Source of the DNA: Paraherbaspirillum soli
Lineage (GTDB): Bacteria > Pseudomonadota > Gammaproteobacteria > Burkholderiales > Burkholderiaceae_D
DNA: 64,000 nucleotides
Reading direction: 5' to 3'
NCBI RefSeq assembly: GCF_042654985.1
Contig: NZ_JBHSMT010000012.1
Coordinates: 62,001-126,000, forward strand
Shown here: piece by piece, positions 24,879 to 33,095 of the stretch
Layout of the letters: each line of letters starts with the position of its first letter
Numbering within the stretch: position 1 is the first letter of the stretch
Notes under the pieces: generated by a model
What the model saw: the letters and a program-made list of their open reading frames with translations, nothing else
The model's database searches: none
Told to the model about the DNA's origin: nothing
Program-made: the position numbers and the translations under genes

Positions 24879-24894
24879 ACTGACCATCCGGTCA
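24879..24894. promoter_or_regulatory. TetR-like operator palindrome
   Basis: CTGACC-ATCC-GGTCAG is a perfect 6-bp dyad, 30 bp before the start of the small gene at 24924 and about 110 bp before the kinase start. TGACC/GGTCA half-sites are common in TetR-family operators. No tetR gene is in the window. Confidence 0.45.
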
Positions 24895-24923
24895 GCAGAC
24901 CGTGTAGAAAAGCGAGGATCATC

Positions 24924-25283
24924 ATGCCATTTTTTGGACTCGAACCTTTTGATACAGCAAAAGTGACTTATGTGTGGATGGGCGTTGGCGGACCAGGCGC
25001 ATTTTTTGTAGAGGTCTCCGGCCACGTTCGCAAATTCACCAGCCATATTGAACTCTTGCGCGACAAAGATTTTGTGGGCGGCTTGAAGATAGATGTCATG
25101 GGATGGACCGGTCCGTTAGCAGAACCACCGAGCACCACTCCCTACACAGTAAAAGCGTCTTTTAAAGGCTTGCACGTACCTAAAGTAGTCATCCATGGCA
25201 GCAATAAAACGCTGGTGGTCGAGGTCAAGCAAATCCCCGAGTCGGAAGCCGAGGCCTACCTTCAGAGCCTGGCAGCTGATTGA
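24924..25283 (+). CDS. Hypothetical protein, 119 residues
   Basis: The start is supported by GAGG 8 nt upstream. No signal peptide or membrane segment is seen. The sequence is rich in short beta-strand-like stretches (VTYVWMGVGGPGAFFVEVSG, KIDVMGWTG, KVVIHGSNKTLVVEVKQI) and ends in a short helix (ESEAEAYLQSL), so a small beta-rich fold is likely. I recognise no family. It stands alone behind a possible TetR-type operator, divergent from the kinase gene. Confidence 0.6.
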   Translation: MPFFGLEPFDTAKVTYVWMGVGGPGAFFVEVSGHVRKFTSHIELLRDKDFVGGLKIDVMGWTGPLAEPPSTTPYTVKASFKGLHVPKVVIHGSNKTLVVEVKQIPESEAEAYLQSLAAD

Positions 25284-25301
25284 TCAGCGCCTGCAACGCA
25301 A

Positions 25302-25380
25302 GGGCACCCTGAAAACCTGCAGCACGTTGCAGCAAGCCCCCCAATCTCGAGGCTGTTCGTTACGGTTTTTAGAGGTGCCC
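25302..25380. repeat. Shortened copy of the palindromic intergenic repeat
   Basis: The ends GGGCACC (25302) and GGTGCCC (to 25380) pair, and the right half, CCAATCTCGAGGCTG followed by TTACGGTTTTTAGAGG, matches copies 1 and 2 with their central part missing. It lies between the convergent hypothetical and methyltransferase genes, 2 bp from the stop of the latter. Confidence 0.65.
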
Positions 25381-25381
25381 G

Positions 25382-26188
25382 TTAAGGCTTGATCGCACAA
25401 GTAGCAATAAAAGTCGGCAAGAAACGATCAATCACAAAACGCGGATTCGGCTGAAAATCTTCGTAGTAACCCGACATCAACAGACCGGCATCCAGCTGGG
25501 CGCCGATCTGGTCAGCCAGACTATGACCGAATACCAGCGCCTCGCCGCGCGCAAGCTTCTGCTGCAATGCCGCTTCTGGCATATCGTCCAAGTCCGAGTA
25601 AGGGATCTTGTAACACGGCCGGATCATGCCTTGTTCGGCGTACTCCGGATGACGGTCGCCGACAAAGACGACAGGATTGTAGAAACTGGCCAGCAGCTTG
25701 CCGCCGCGCTTCAAAACCCGGGCGCACTCGCGCCAGACCGGTTTGACATCCGGGACATAGAGGTTCGAGATCGGATTGAAGATCAAATCGAAGGACTCAT
25801 CAGCAAAAGCCGACAAATCCCGCATATCGCCTTGTATCGTCGCCAGCGTCAGGCCATCGCGTTGCGCCACCATGCGATCCTGCTCCAGTTGTTTCTCGGA
25901 TGCGTCAAGTACCGTTACCGCTGCGCCCGCAGCGGCCAAGACTGGGGCCTGCTGGCCACCGCCGGATGCCAGACACAGAATGCGCAAGTTCCGCACGTCG
26001 CCCAGCCAGCTCGCCGGCATCTCGCCGGGTGTCAGCCTGACCGACCAACGGCCTGCGCGCGCCGCCGCCACCACCTCGGATGAAACCGGGAGCGACCATT
26101 CGCACGCCTGCGCCGCTTGGCGATCCCAGGCCTCGCTGTTATAGGAAAAGACGTCAGGATGAGTTGGAGAAGAGGTTGAAATTGGCAT
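25382..26188 (-). CDS. Class I SAM-dependent methyltransferase
   Basis: Product of 268 residues. The Rossmann-fold SAM motifs are LRILCLASGGGQQAPVLAAAG (motif I, near 68-88), VTVLDASEKQ with an acidic end (motif II) and GDMRDLSAFADESFDLIFNP (motifs III/IV), then ECARVLKRGGKLLASFYNP. No signal or membrane part is seen. The substrate is unknown; it looks like the UbiE/COQ5-type small-molecule group. The gap to the PnuC gene upstream on the same strand is about 195 bp, so it may be a separate transcript. Confidence 0.85.
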   Translation of the reverse strand: MPISTSSPTHPDVFSYNSEAWDRQAAQACEWSLPVSSEVVAAARAGRWSVRLTPGEMPASWLGDVRNLRILCLASGGGQQAPVLAAAGAAVTVLDASEKQLEQDRMVAQRDGLTLATIQGDMRDLSAFADESFDLIFNPISNLYVPDVKPVWRECARVLKRGGKLLASFYNPVVFVGDRHPEYAEQGMIRPCYKIPYSDLDDMPEAALQQKLARGEALVFGHSLADQIGAQLDAGLLMSGYYEDFQPNPRFVIDRFLPTFIATCAIKP

Positions 26189-26382
26189 TGAAGTTATCTC
26201 AAAAAAATAAAGGTCGATCTCAAGACGCTGTTGCGCGAGCCCATGACGTGCTTTTCATAATGACATTTGTCAAACCTGGCGCCGTGTCAATCCGAGGCGG
26301 TCGGCGTCGTAGATCGCGAAGATCGGCCCAAAACCGCCAATCGACAATAGCTTGCCGTCGATCCGCGTACATCGTCATTTAT

Positions 26383-26979
26383 TTACATAGCCGCAGCTAG
26401 CTCGACAGCCTGCCCCCGCTCATGCAATCGCAGCTCGCGCCGCCAGTTGCGCAAACCGATCAGCGCCAGCACGATGAACGCGGCATACAATCCGGCGGTC
26501 AAGGTCAGGTCCTTGTACAAATACACGCCGACATAGACGATATCGACGGCGATCCAGAGCCACCAGTTGGCGACGTATTTGCGCGCCATCCAGAACTGGG
26601 CCACCAGGCTGAAACTGGTCAACGCCGAATCGAGCCACGGAATATGCGCATCGGTGAACCGCGCCATCGTATAGCCCAGCAGCAGGCCGCCCAGCGCGCC
26701 GATCAGCAGCCCCGCCGCCCAGCCGGATGCGGACAGTCGTTGCGGCTGGATGTCGTAACGGTCCGGGGTGGCGCGGCTCCACTTCCACCAGCCATACAAT
26801 TGCATCAACGCAAAAATCAATTGCAGCAACAGGTCCGAATACAGCTTGGCCGCGAAGAATATCCGTGCATACAGCAGCACCGAGACAAACCCGATCGGCC
26901 AGCACAGCAGCTTGCGGCGCGCGGTCAGCCAGACCGCCAGGGCGCTGACGACGACGGCGGCGATTTCCAATGCGGACAT
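26383..26979 (-). CDS. pnuC: PnuC/PnuT-family vitamin transporter
   Basis: Product of 198 residues with about seven hydrophobic helices. PnuC signatures: CWPIGFVSVLLYARIFFAAKLYSD near the N-terminus, QLIFALMQLYGWWKW, and ANWWLWIAVDIVYVGVYLYK. PnuC proteins import nicotinamide riboside and PnuT relatives import thiamine, by facilitated diffusion with a kinase trapping the product. The ATG overlaps the stop of the kinase gene by one base. Together with the upstream kinase and TonB receptor it forms a complete uptake route. Which vitamin is carried cannot be read from the sequence with confidence. Confidence 0.85.
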   Translation of the reverse strand: MSALEIAAVVVSALAVWLTARRKLLCWPIGFVSVLLYARIFFAAKLYSDLLLQLIFALMQLYGWWKWSRATPDRYDIQPQRLSASGWAAGLLIGALGGLLLGYTMARFTDAHIPWLDSALTSFSLVAQFWMARKYVANWWLWIAVDIVYVGVYLYKDLTLTAGLYAAFIVLALIGLRNWRRELRLHERGQAVELAAAM

Positions 26980-28163
26980 TACGGTTCCTTGTTCATCAAA
27001 TGTGCGTAGCGCTGCCGCAGGTGTTCCAGCAGATACTGGCCGGCATCGCTGTGGAACCACTCTGCGTGGCCGAGCAAATAAGTATCGTAGGCGAGCGCCG
27101 AATTGTCTGCCGATCCCAGCACGCCATGAAAATAAGCCAGCTCCGACAACGCAAATTCGACGTGGGCCAAAGGCAGCAAGGCCGGCAGCGCGGCGGCCTC
27201 CTGCGGCGACAACGGCGTGACCGCTTCGTAAGCGTCGAGCATGGCATCCAGCTGGTCGATATGCACCAGCTGGCGCTGGCTGCTTGGGTGCGATGGCAGC
27301 GCCAGCCATTCGATGATGTTGCGTTCGATGGCGTTGGCGATGTCGTAGACGGCACAGGTCCGGTCCGCCAGGCCGAAATCGAGGATTGTGGTCACCTCGG
27401 CTGCGGCTGACGGTGCTTTGGTGTGCCACAGCAGGTTGGACGCATGCCAGTCGTTGTGGGTCCAGAGCGGCGTCAAGCCGTTCAACAGCGGCTGCAAGCG
27501 CGCATGGAACGGCATCAATACCCGCTGCACGTCATCGCGCCAGGGACGCTGCGCCAGATAGTCGGCCAGCGCCGGCCGTTGCGCGATGTATTGCTGCATC
27601 CGGGTCAGCGGATCGTCCGCATTAAAGATCGTAAAGCCGGACACCAGCAGTTGCGCGCTGCGTGCCGGCGCATCGTAGCCACGCGCCGCACTGTGCATGT
27701 GCGCCAGCGCGGTGCCGGCCGCAGCCGCATGTTGGGGTTTCAGGAAAGGGGTCCAGGAAGTAGCGTCGCGGTACAGATCGACGCCGGCGCCGATCCGGTG
27801 CACCTCGTAAGTCCAGCCGTCATCGGCAATCGCCGAAGCGCCGTCGGCGGCGTGCAGCACCTCGCTCGCCGCCAGCCCGCGCTGCTGCAAATGGGCCATG
27901 AAGCGATGCTCTTCCATCAACTCTTCCACGCTCCTGATCGCCTGTAGCAAGCGTTTTACGAACACCGGCCCGGAGGCGGTATCGACCGTGCAGGCACTCG
28001 AAAACGGCCGCGGGCTGTGCCAGCTCAAGCCTTGCACCGCGCCGACTTGCGGATAGCGCTGCAACAGCCGGACCACCTCGTCCAGCCGCAATGCCGGCCA
28101 GCTAGGCGCCACCGGCTCCAGGCCCATGCCGTGACTCAACAAGGGGGAATTGTCAGAAGTCAT
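26979..28163 (-). CDS. Aminoglycoside phosphotransferase-fold small-molecule kinase
   Basis: Product of 394 residues from ATG 28163; the open frame upstream is inside the receptor gene. Kinase motifs: an N-lobe Lys in GPVFVKRLLQ near 70, the Brenner motif LWTHNDWHASNLL near 250, and the metal-binding DFGLAD near 280. The fold is that of choline, thiamine and aminoglycoside kinases. Between a TonB receptor and a PnuC/PnuT transporter, the likely role is to phosphorylate and trap an imported vitamin such as thiamine or nicotinamide riboside (inference). The start overlaps the receptor stop by 11 bp and the stop overlaps pnuC by 1 bp, so expression is tightly coupled. Confidence 0.82.
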   Translation of the reverse strand: MTSDNSPLLSHGMGLEPVAPSWPALRLDEVVRLLQRYPQVGAVQGLSWHSPRPFSSACTVDTASGPVFVKRLLQAIRSVEELMEEHRFMAHLQQRGLAASEVLHAADGASAIADDGWTYEVHRIGAGVDLYRDATSWTPFLKPQHAAAAGTALAHMHSAARGYDAPARSAQLLVSGFTIFNADDPLTRMQQYIAQRPALADYLAQRPWRDDVQRVLMPFHARLQPLLNGLTPLWTHNDWHASNLLWHTKAPSAAAEVTTILDFGLADRTCAVYDIANAIERNIIEWLALPSHPSSQRQLVHIDQLDAMLDAYEAVTPLSPQEAAALPALLPLAHVEFALSELAYFHGVLGSADNSALAYDTYLLGHAEWFHSDAGQYLLEHLRQRYAHLMNKEP

Positions 28164-30408
28164 ATTGCAGCGCCAGGCGCGCGGTGCGCGGCGCGCCCAG
28201 ATGCAAGTAGCCGTCGCCGACGTATTCGCCGACGTCTTTCCAGTAGCGCTTGTCGAACAGGTTATCCACGCTGAGACGCAGCAGCGCGGCGTGGCCGGCC
28301 AGCACAGTCTTGTAACGCAGGCCAGCGTCGAACACGCTGTAGGCCGGCACCTCGACATTGCCGTCCCGGGTCGCGGCTTTGCGGCCGCTGTATTGCCAGC
28401 CGCCTTGCACGCTCAGGCCCGGCAACTGCGCCAGCGCGTAGTCGGCATACAGCGCGGTCCGCAGCCGCGGCACGTTGATCGACTGATGCGCATCGTATGC
28501 CGCGGTGCCGGTCCGGTCGGCCTGTGCCTGGATCAAGGTCGCGCTCGCTGTCAGGCGCAATTGCCGGCTGACTTGGCCGGCCGCTTCCAACTCGATGCCT
28601 TTGTGGACTTCGCTGCCTTGCTGCACGTAGGTAAAGCCCAAGGCATCCGGTTTTGGATATTCGTAGGGTTTGGTCATCTGGAACACGGCGGCGCTCAAGC
28701 TCAGTTGATCACGCCAATCGAACTTGAGGCCGGCCTCGATTTGGCGCGACACCGTTGGCGGCAGGAACGCTTGACTGTTCTCGGCCCAGTAGGCGGCCTG
28801 CCCGCCCATGCTCAAGCCCTTGCTATAGCTGGTATACAGCGCCAGATTGGTTTGCGGCTTGTAAATCAGGGCCAATTGCGGCAGCAGCATGGATTGGTCG
28901 GTGGTGCGGGTCGCGGCGCCGCTGGCATCCAGCGCCCGCTCATGAACCCACACCTGACGCGCACCGGCCAGCAACTGCCATTGCTCGTCAAACTGAAGGC
29001 GATCTGTCACGAACAAGGCCTTTTGCCGGCTATCGAGACGCAGCGTGGAGGCATCGGGCGTGGCGTCTGCCGCTGCAAATACCTGCGGATTCGGGTTGTA
29101 AATATTGTCGATGCCGATAGGCTGATTGACGCCGTCGCTCTGGCTGACGGTACGCCGGAAAGTACTGGCGCCGAAAGTCAGGTCATGGCGGATTGCACCG
29201 GTACGGAGCTTCCCTTGCAACACCGCCTGCAACTGATCGTTGCGCCGCGTATCGTCTGGGAACCGGTAATCGTAAATGTCGAAATTGCCGCCGGCGCTGA
29301 AGTAGCGCTCCGGCGTCGACCCGTCGTTGCAACCGGTATAGATCGCGCAACCGTACGGGAAAGCGGAATTGTCGTCGATCACCACCCGGCTGCGGCTGGC
29401 CGCAACATAAGTATGCCAATCGGCGGACAGATCGAGATCCAGCCGCAGGTTGAGATTGAGCGAGTCTATCGTGACCGGCTTGGCCCAAGGCTGGCCGCCC
29501 AGCAGCGTCGATGGCGACACATTAGACGGCAGCGCGCTGCCGCCCAGCAGTTGATAACCCGGCGCCGAGCGCTGCTCGCGATGTTGATATTCGGCGTCGA
29601 ACTGTAGCGAGGCTTGCGGCGAAATATGCCAATCCGCGGCCAGCGAGGCGAAATTGCGGTGGCCGTCGTCGTTCTTGACGTAGGAGTGCATGTCCTCATG
29701 CGCGGCGTTGATGCGCAAGCCGAACTGCCGTCCGGGACCGAATACGGTGCCGACATCGGCTGCCAGGTAAGGCGATCCGCGGGAATCTGTCGCCAACGTG
29801 ACCGAGCGCACATTGGCCGGACGTTTGGTGACGTAGTTGATCAGCCCGCCGGGCGCCGCCATGCCGCTTTGCAGGCCGGCCAGGCCCTTCAGGATTTCGA
29901 CGCTTTCCTTGTTTTCAAGGGCGACGGTTTGTTCACCGGCGATGCTCAGGCCGTTGATTTGGTAGCTGGACGCCAGATCGAGCGGAAAGCCGCGAATGCT
30001 GAAATTTTCGTAATAGCCCAGCGGCGCGTAATTGGCGCCCACCGACGCCTGGTTTTTCACGACGTCGCTCAGAAGCCGCGATTGCTGGTCATCCAATTGG
30101 CTGCGCGTCACCACCGAGACCGAGGCCGGCGTATCGAGCAGGGATGCTGCGCCGAAAGCCGCGACCGTGGCTGTGCGGCTGCGATAGCCGTTGGCGCCGG
30201 ATCCGGGTTCGGTAATGGTCACTGTCGGCAAAGTCGGATCGTTGTTTTGAACAGGGACGTTTTGCGCTTGCACGATACCTGTGGCGAAGACAGCGGCGAG
30301 GATTGTAGGTTGGGCTGCAAAGCCCAATGTTTGATAGCGATTAAAGAAATGTTGGGCTTTGCAGCCCAACCTACGACTGCTTGTTTCAGTTACTTTTCTA
30401 TTTGTCAT
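28153..30408 (-). CDS. TonB-dependent outer membrane receptor
   Basis: Product of about 751 residues from ATG 30408; a TTG at 30459 is a longer alternative, and neither has a strong ribosome site. The plug domain starts at TVTITEP with the classical DTPASVSVVTRSQLDDQQ, then NFSIRGFPLD and EILKGLAGLQSGMAAPGGLINYVTKRP. The barrel ends in the expected aromatic residue (LALQYDF). It looks like the FhuA/FoxA-type siderophore receptor group. The linked kinase and PnuC-type genes argue instead for a vitamin or nucleoside ligand. No Fur box or TPP riboswitch is seen upstream. A REP doublet lies within codons of the n-region of the signal peptide, just before the hydrophobic core ILAAVFATGIVQA. Confidence 0.88.
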   Translation of the reverse strand: MTNRKVTETSSRRLGCKAQHFFNRYQTLGFAAQPTILAAVFATGIVQAQNVPVQNNDPTLPTVTITEPGSGANGYRSRTATVAAFGAASLLDTPASVSVVTRSQLDDQQSRLLSDVVKNQASVGANYAPLGYYENFSIRGFPLDLASSYQINGLSIAGEQTVALENKESVEILKGLAGLQSGMAAPGGLINYVTKRPANVRSVTLATDSRGSPYLAADVGTVFGPGRQFGLRINAAHEDMHSYVKNDDGHRNFASLAADWHISPQASLQFDAEYQHREQRSAPGYQLLGGSALPSNVSPSTLLGGQPWAKPVTIDSLNLNLRLDLDLSADWHTYVAASRSRVVIDDNSAFPYGCAIYTGCNDGSTPERYFSAGGNFDIYDYRFPDDTRRNDQLQAVLQGKLRTGAIRHDLTFGASTFRRTVSQSDGVNQPIGIDNIYNPNPQVFAAADATPDASTLRLDSRQKALFVTDRLQFDEQWQLLAGARQVWVHERALDASGAATRTTDQSMLLPQLALIYKPQTNLALYTSYSKGLSMGGQAAYWAENSQAFLPPTVSRQIEAGLKFDWRDQLSLSAAVFQMTKPYEYPKPDALGFTYVQQGSEVHKGIELEAAGQVSRQLRLTASATLIQAQADRTGTAAYDAHQSINVPRLRTALYADYALAQLPGLSVQGGWQYSGRKAATRDGNVEVPAYSVFDAGLRYKTVLAGHAALLRLSVDNLFDKRYWKDVGEYVGDGYLHLGAPRTARLALQYDF
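30305..30374. repeat. REP doublet inside the TonB receptor signal-sequence region, copy B
   Basis: It has GTAG feet at both ends (30305 and, inverted, 30374). The stem TTGGGCT/AGCCCAA is formed in each half, and the halves also pair with each other. It encodes residues from about 12 to 34 of the receptor precursor without a stop codon. Its length is 70 bp, not a multiple of three. Confidence 0.8.
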
Positions 30409-30572
30409 GACTCTGTTGCGATTGAGCTTGCCGATGAATGAGGCAATCAGCCTCATCAAAGCGGCGTATTTTATCTCTCAACGCGCGATTCAAACGCAAA
30501 CGCGTTTGGCATGGCTGAATATAATTTCGAATTGGTCACCATGATAAAATCCGGCAGATAGGAGATTTGCTG

Positions 30573-30839
30573 ATGGCGACCGTCACATTCGATACGCATA
30601 AATTCGTTAAAACCCTTGAAGCCGCCGGCTTGCCCGAGCAGCAGGCGGAAGCTATTTCCATCGCAGTTCGCGATTCACATGAGTCTGTCGATGTCGCTAC
30701 CAGGCGTGACGTGGATGACTTGCGCAAGGATATTGACTCCAAGCTGGAAAAAATGGAGCTGCGCCTGACCATCAAACTAGGCACCATCGTCATGCTTGCC
30801 TTGGGCGCATTTACCGCACTGTCGAAGTGGATCGCCTGA
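30573..30839 (+). CDS. DUF1640-like small coiled-coil membrane protein
   Basis: Product of 88 residues from ATG 30573, with AGGAG 8 nt upstream. The N-terminus TFDTHKFVKTLEAAGLPEQQ and the helix with alternating acidic and basic residues (RRDVDDLRKDIDSKLEKMELRLTIKLG) match the DUF1640/CCDC90-like layout: a coiled coil followed by one C-terminal membrane helix (IVMLALGAFTALSKWIA). Members often lie near toxin-like or mobile genes, but their function is not settled. It ends 5 bp from the convergent MFS gene. Confidence 0.8.
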   Translation: MATVTFDTHKFVKTLEAAGLPEQQAEAISIAVRDSHESVDVATRRDVDDLRKDIDSKLEKMELRLTIKLGTIVMLALGAFTALSKWIA

Positions 30840-30844
30840 GATAA

Positions 30845-32260
30845 CTATCCAGTCGTGCCCACCCCTACTCCTCGCGCCAAGCTCGCGTCCGACGGCCTTA
30901 TCCAATAAGCCAATCCTGCCGCCGCCATCAGCATCATTGACGCGGTCAGCAAAGCGATTTTGACGCCGGCAATCATTTCCCCATCCGCACCGCCACTGAC
31001 CAGCGCCCCGAATACCGCAACGCCGATCGCCCCGCCAACCTGCCGGGCGGCATTCAGTACTGCCGACGCCGTGCCCGAGCGCGCCTTTTCCACGCTGGAG
31101 AGTATCGAAGTGGTCATGGCCGGGACCGCCAGCCCCATGCCGCCCGGAATCAGCACGAAGCCAGGCAACAGATCGATGAAGCTGGCGTGAGTCGTTATCC
31201 CCAGCCCTGCCAACAGCGCATAGCCCGACGCGCCGATCAGTCCGCCCAACACCATAGGTATCCGCAAACCGACCCGCCCAATCAGCCAGCCGCTGACCAG
31301 ATTGGAAAAAATGAAGGTGCCGGTGAGGGGTAAAAAGGCCAGTCCGGCTGCGATCGTGCTGTAGCCCAAGATCTTTTGCAGATAAAAACTTAAAACGAAA
31401 ATCACCCCGTAATAGGAAAAATTGACCAGTACGCCAAACAGCACCGCTGCCGTGAAACTGAACTGGCGGAAGAAATGCAGCGGCAACATCGGCGTCGACG
31501 TTTTCTGCTCAACCCGGATGAACGCCGCGCCCGCTATCAACGCCAGCAAGAACCCGCCCAGCACCAGCGGATGCCGCATGCCCAGCGGATGAAATTCAAT
31601 CACGGCCCCCACCAATCCGGTCAGGGCGAGGATGGCAAGCAACTGCCCCAGCACATCGAATGAGCGCGACTGCAGCTTGCCCGGCAGTTGCGGCACGACC
31701 CGCAATGTCAGCAAGAAACCCAAGGCGCAAATCGGAATATTGACCAGGAAAATGCTGCGCCAGCCAGCGACCGATAGCAGCAAACCGCCGACCACCGGCC
31801 CGGCCGCGATCGACACGCCGCCGGCGGCGGTCCACAAGCCGATAGCGCGCGCCAGCAATTTTTTATCGTGAGCGCAAGCATGATTCAAGATGGCGAGCGA
31901 ACTGGGGACCAGCAATGCCGCGCCCAGCCCCTGCAGCGCCCTGGCGCCGTTCAGGAACACCGCATTGGGTGCAAAACCACAGGCCAGCGAGGCGGCGGCG
32001 AAGAACAGGAAGCCGGCCAGGAACATGCGCCTGGAACCGAACTTATCGCCCAGCGCTCCCGCCGACAACAGGAAAACCGCGAAACCGAGGGTATAAGCAT
32101 CCACCACCCACTGCAGATCGGCGACACGCGCCCCCAGGTCGGCCCCCATTTGCGGCAGCGCGACGTTGACGATCGTCACATCGAGTTGCACGATGACAAA
32201 GGCAAAGCTGGTGGCGGCGAGAATCCAGCGCACGGCTGAAGGCTGTTGGATGGTGCTCAT
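30845..32260 (-). CDS. MFS drug efflux transporter, EmrB/QacA (DHA2) family
   Basis: Product of 471 residues with about 14 hydrophobic helices. Family motifs: QLDVTIVNVALPQMGADLG in helix 1, the motif A region GALGDKFGSRRMF, and GPVVGGLLLSVAGWRSIFLVNIPI (motif C plus the following DHA2 signature). It exports hydrophobic compounds by proton antiport. It is divergent from an ArsR-type regulator gene, 86 bp away, which probably controls it. There is no adaptor or outer membrane gene next to it. Confidence 0.9.
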   Translation of the reverse strand: MSTIQQPSAVRWILAATSFAFVIVQLDVTIVNVALPQMGADLGARVADLQWVVDAYTLGFAVFLLSAGALGDKFGSRRMFLAGFLFFAAASLACGFAPNAVFLNGARALQGLGAALLVPSSLAILNHACAHDKKLLARAIGLWTAAGGVSIAAGPVVGGLLLSVAGWRSIFLVNIPICALGFLLTLRVVPQLPGKLQSRSFDVLGQLLAILALTGLVGAVIEFHPLGMRHPLVLGGFLLALIAGAAFIRVEQKTSTPMLPLHFFRQFSFTAAVLFGVLVNFSYYGVIFVLSFYLQKILGYSTIAAGLAFLPLTGTFIFSNLVSGWLIGRVGLRIPMVLGGLIGASGYALLAGLGITTHASFIDLLPGFVLIPGGMGLAVPAMTTSILSSVEKARSGTASAVLNAARQVGGAIGVAVFGALVSGGADGEMIAGVKIALLTASMMLMAAAGLAYWIRPSDASLARGVGVGTTG

Positions 32261-32346
32261 GGTGATGCTCCCTAAGAATCAATGTTGCAATTCTGGGGGA
32301 GCTCGGATAACTTGTCACACATCAACAGTACGGTTTCAACCAAACT

Positions 32347-33051
32347 ATGAACGACGAACCTGATATCGGCCGCTTGGCCCGCACCATCGGCGACCCGACC
32401 CGCATCAAGATGTTGCGCCTGCTGATGGAGGGCCGCGCCTTGACCGCCAAGGAACTGGCCTACGGCACGGACGTAGAGCCGGCCACCGCGACGACCCATT
32501 TACGCCGGCTGCTGGACGACAATTTAGTGGGCATGACCACCCAAGGCCGACATAAATACTTTCGGCTGGCCTCGCCGGATGTGGCGCGCCTGATCGAAAC
32601 GCTGATGGTGGTTGCCCCTGCCGGCAAAAGCAAGCGCGCCGACCATGCCGAGGACGCCATCTGCACCGCGCGGTTTTGTTATGACCACCTGGCAGGCAAG
32701 CTGGGCACCCAACTGACCGCGGTGCTGCTGGAGCGGGGGCTGCTGCAGGCCGATGACGGCCCGGCGGAGGACAAGAAATTCTCGATCCCGGCGGCAGGCG
32801 TTGCCTGGTTTAGTTCTTTCGGCATCGATCTCCAGGCGCTGAAGAAAAGTCGGCGCCGGTTCGCCTATCCCTGCCTGGATTGGAGCGAACGCAAAGACCA
32901 TCTGGCCGGTGCGTTGGGCGCGGTGCTGGCCCAGCGCATGATAGCGCTGGGCTGGCTCACGAGGAGTAAACATTCGCGCGTGGTAGCCATCACCGAGGAT
33001 GGACACAGCGCTTTGGAGGCACAATTCGGGATCATCATGCATCAAAAGTAA
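32347..33051 (+). CDS. ArsR-family transcriptional regulator
   Basis: Product of 234 residues. A winged helix covers about 1-95: LARTIGDPTRIKMLRLLMEG, then ALTAKELAYGTDVEPATATTHLRRLLDDNLV, then GRHKYFRLASPDVARLIETL. The remaining 135 residues form an extended C-terminal domain with two Cys (AICTARFCYDHLAGKLG). No CxC metal site is seen in the DNA-binding helix, so the signal is probably not a classical heavy metal. It most likely represses the divergent MFS gene from the 86-bp shared region. Both copies of its operator remain to be located. Confidence 0.88.
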   Translation: MNDEPDIGRLARTIGDPTRIKMLRLLMEGRALTAKELAYGTDVEPATATTHLRRLLDDNLVGMTTQGRHKYFRLASPDVARLIETLMVVAPAGKSKRADHAEDAICTARFCYDHLAGKLGTQLTAVLLERGLLQADDGPAEDKKFSIPAAGVAWFSSFGIDLQALKKSRRRFAYPCLDWSERKDHLAGALGAVLAQRMIALGWLTRSKHSRVVAITEDGHSALEAQFGIIMHQK

Positions 33052-33095
33052 GGCGTAAACTCGACTGAAATTTCTAGCAATTCAGGATAAAGATC

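Noticed and set aside
28150..29607. Long plus-strand frame of 485 codons
   Set aside because: It lies entirely opposite the TonB receptor and kinase genes, whose products have clear family motifs; its translation has none.
30409..30572. TPP riboswitch or Fur box upstream of the TonB receptor
   Set aside because: The conserved thi-box segments and a 19-bp Fur dyad were looked for on the minus strand and not seen. Only a CAAACGCGTTTG palindrome (30497-30508) stands out.
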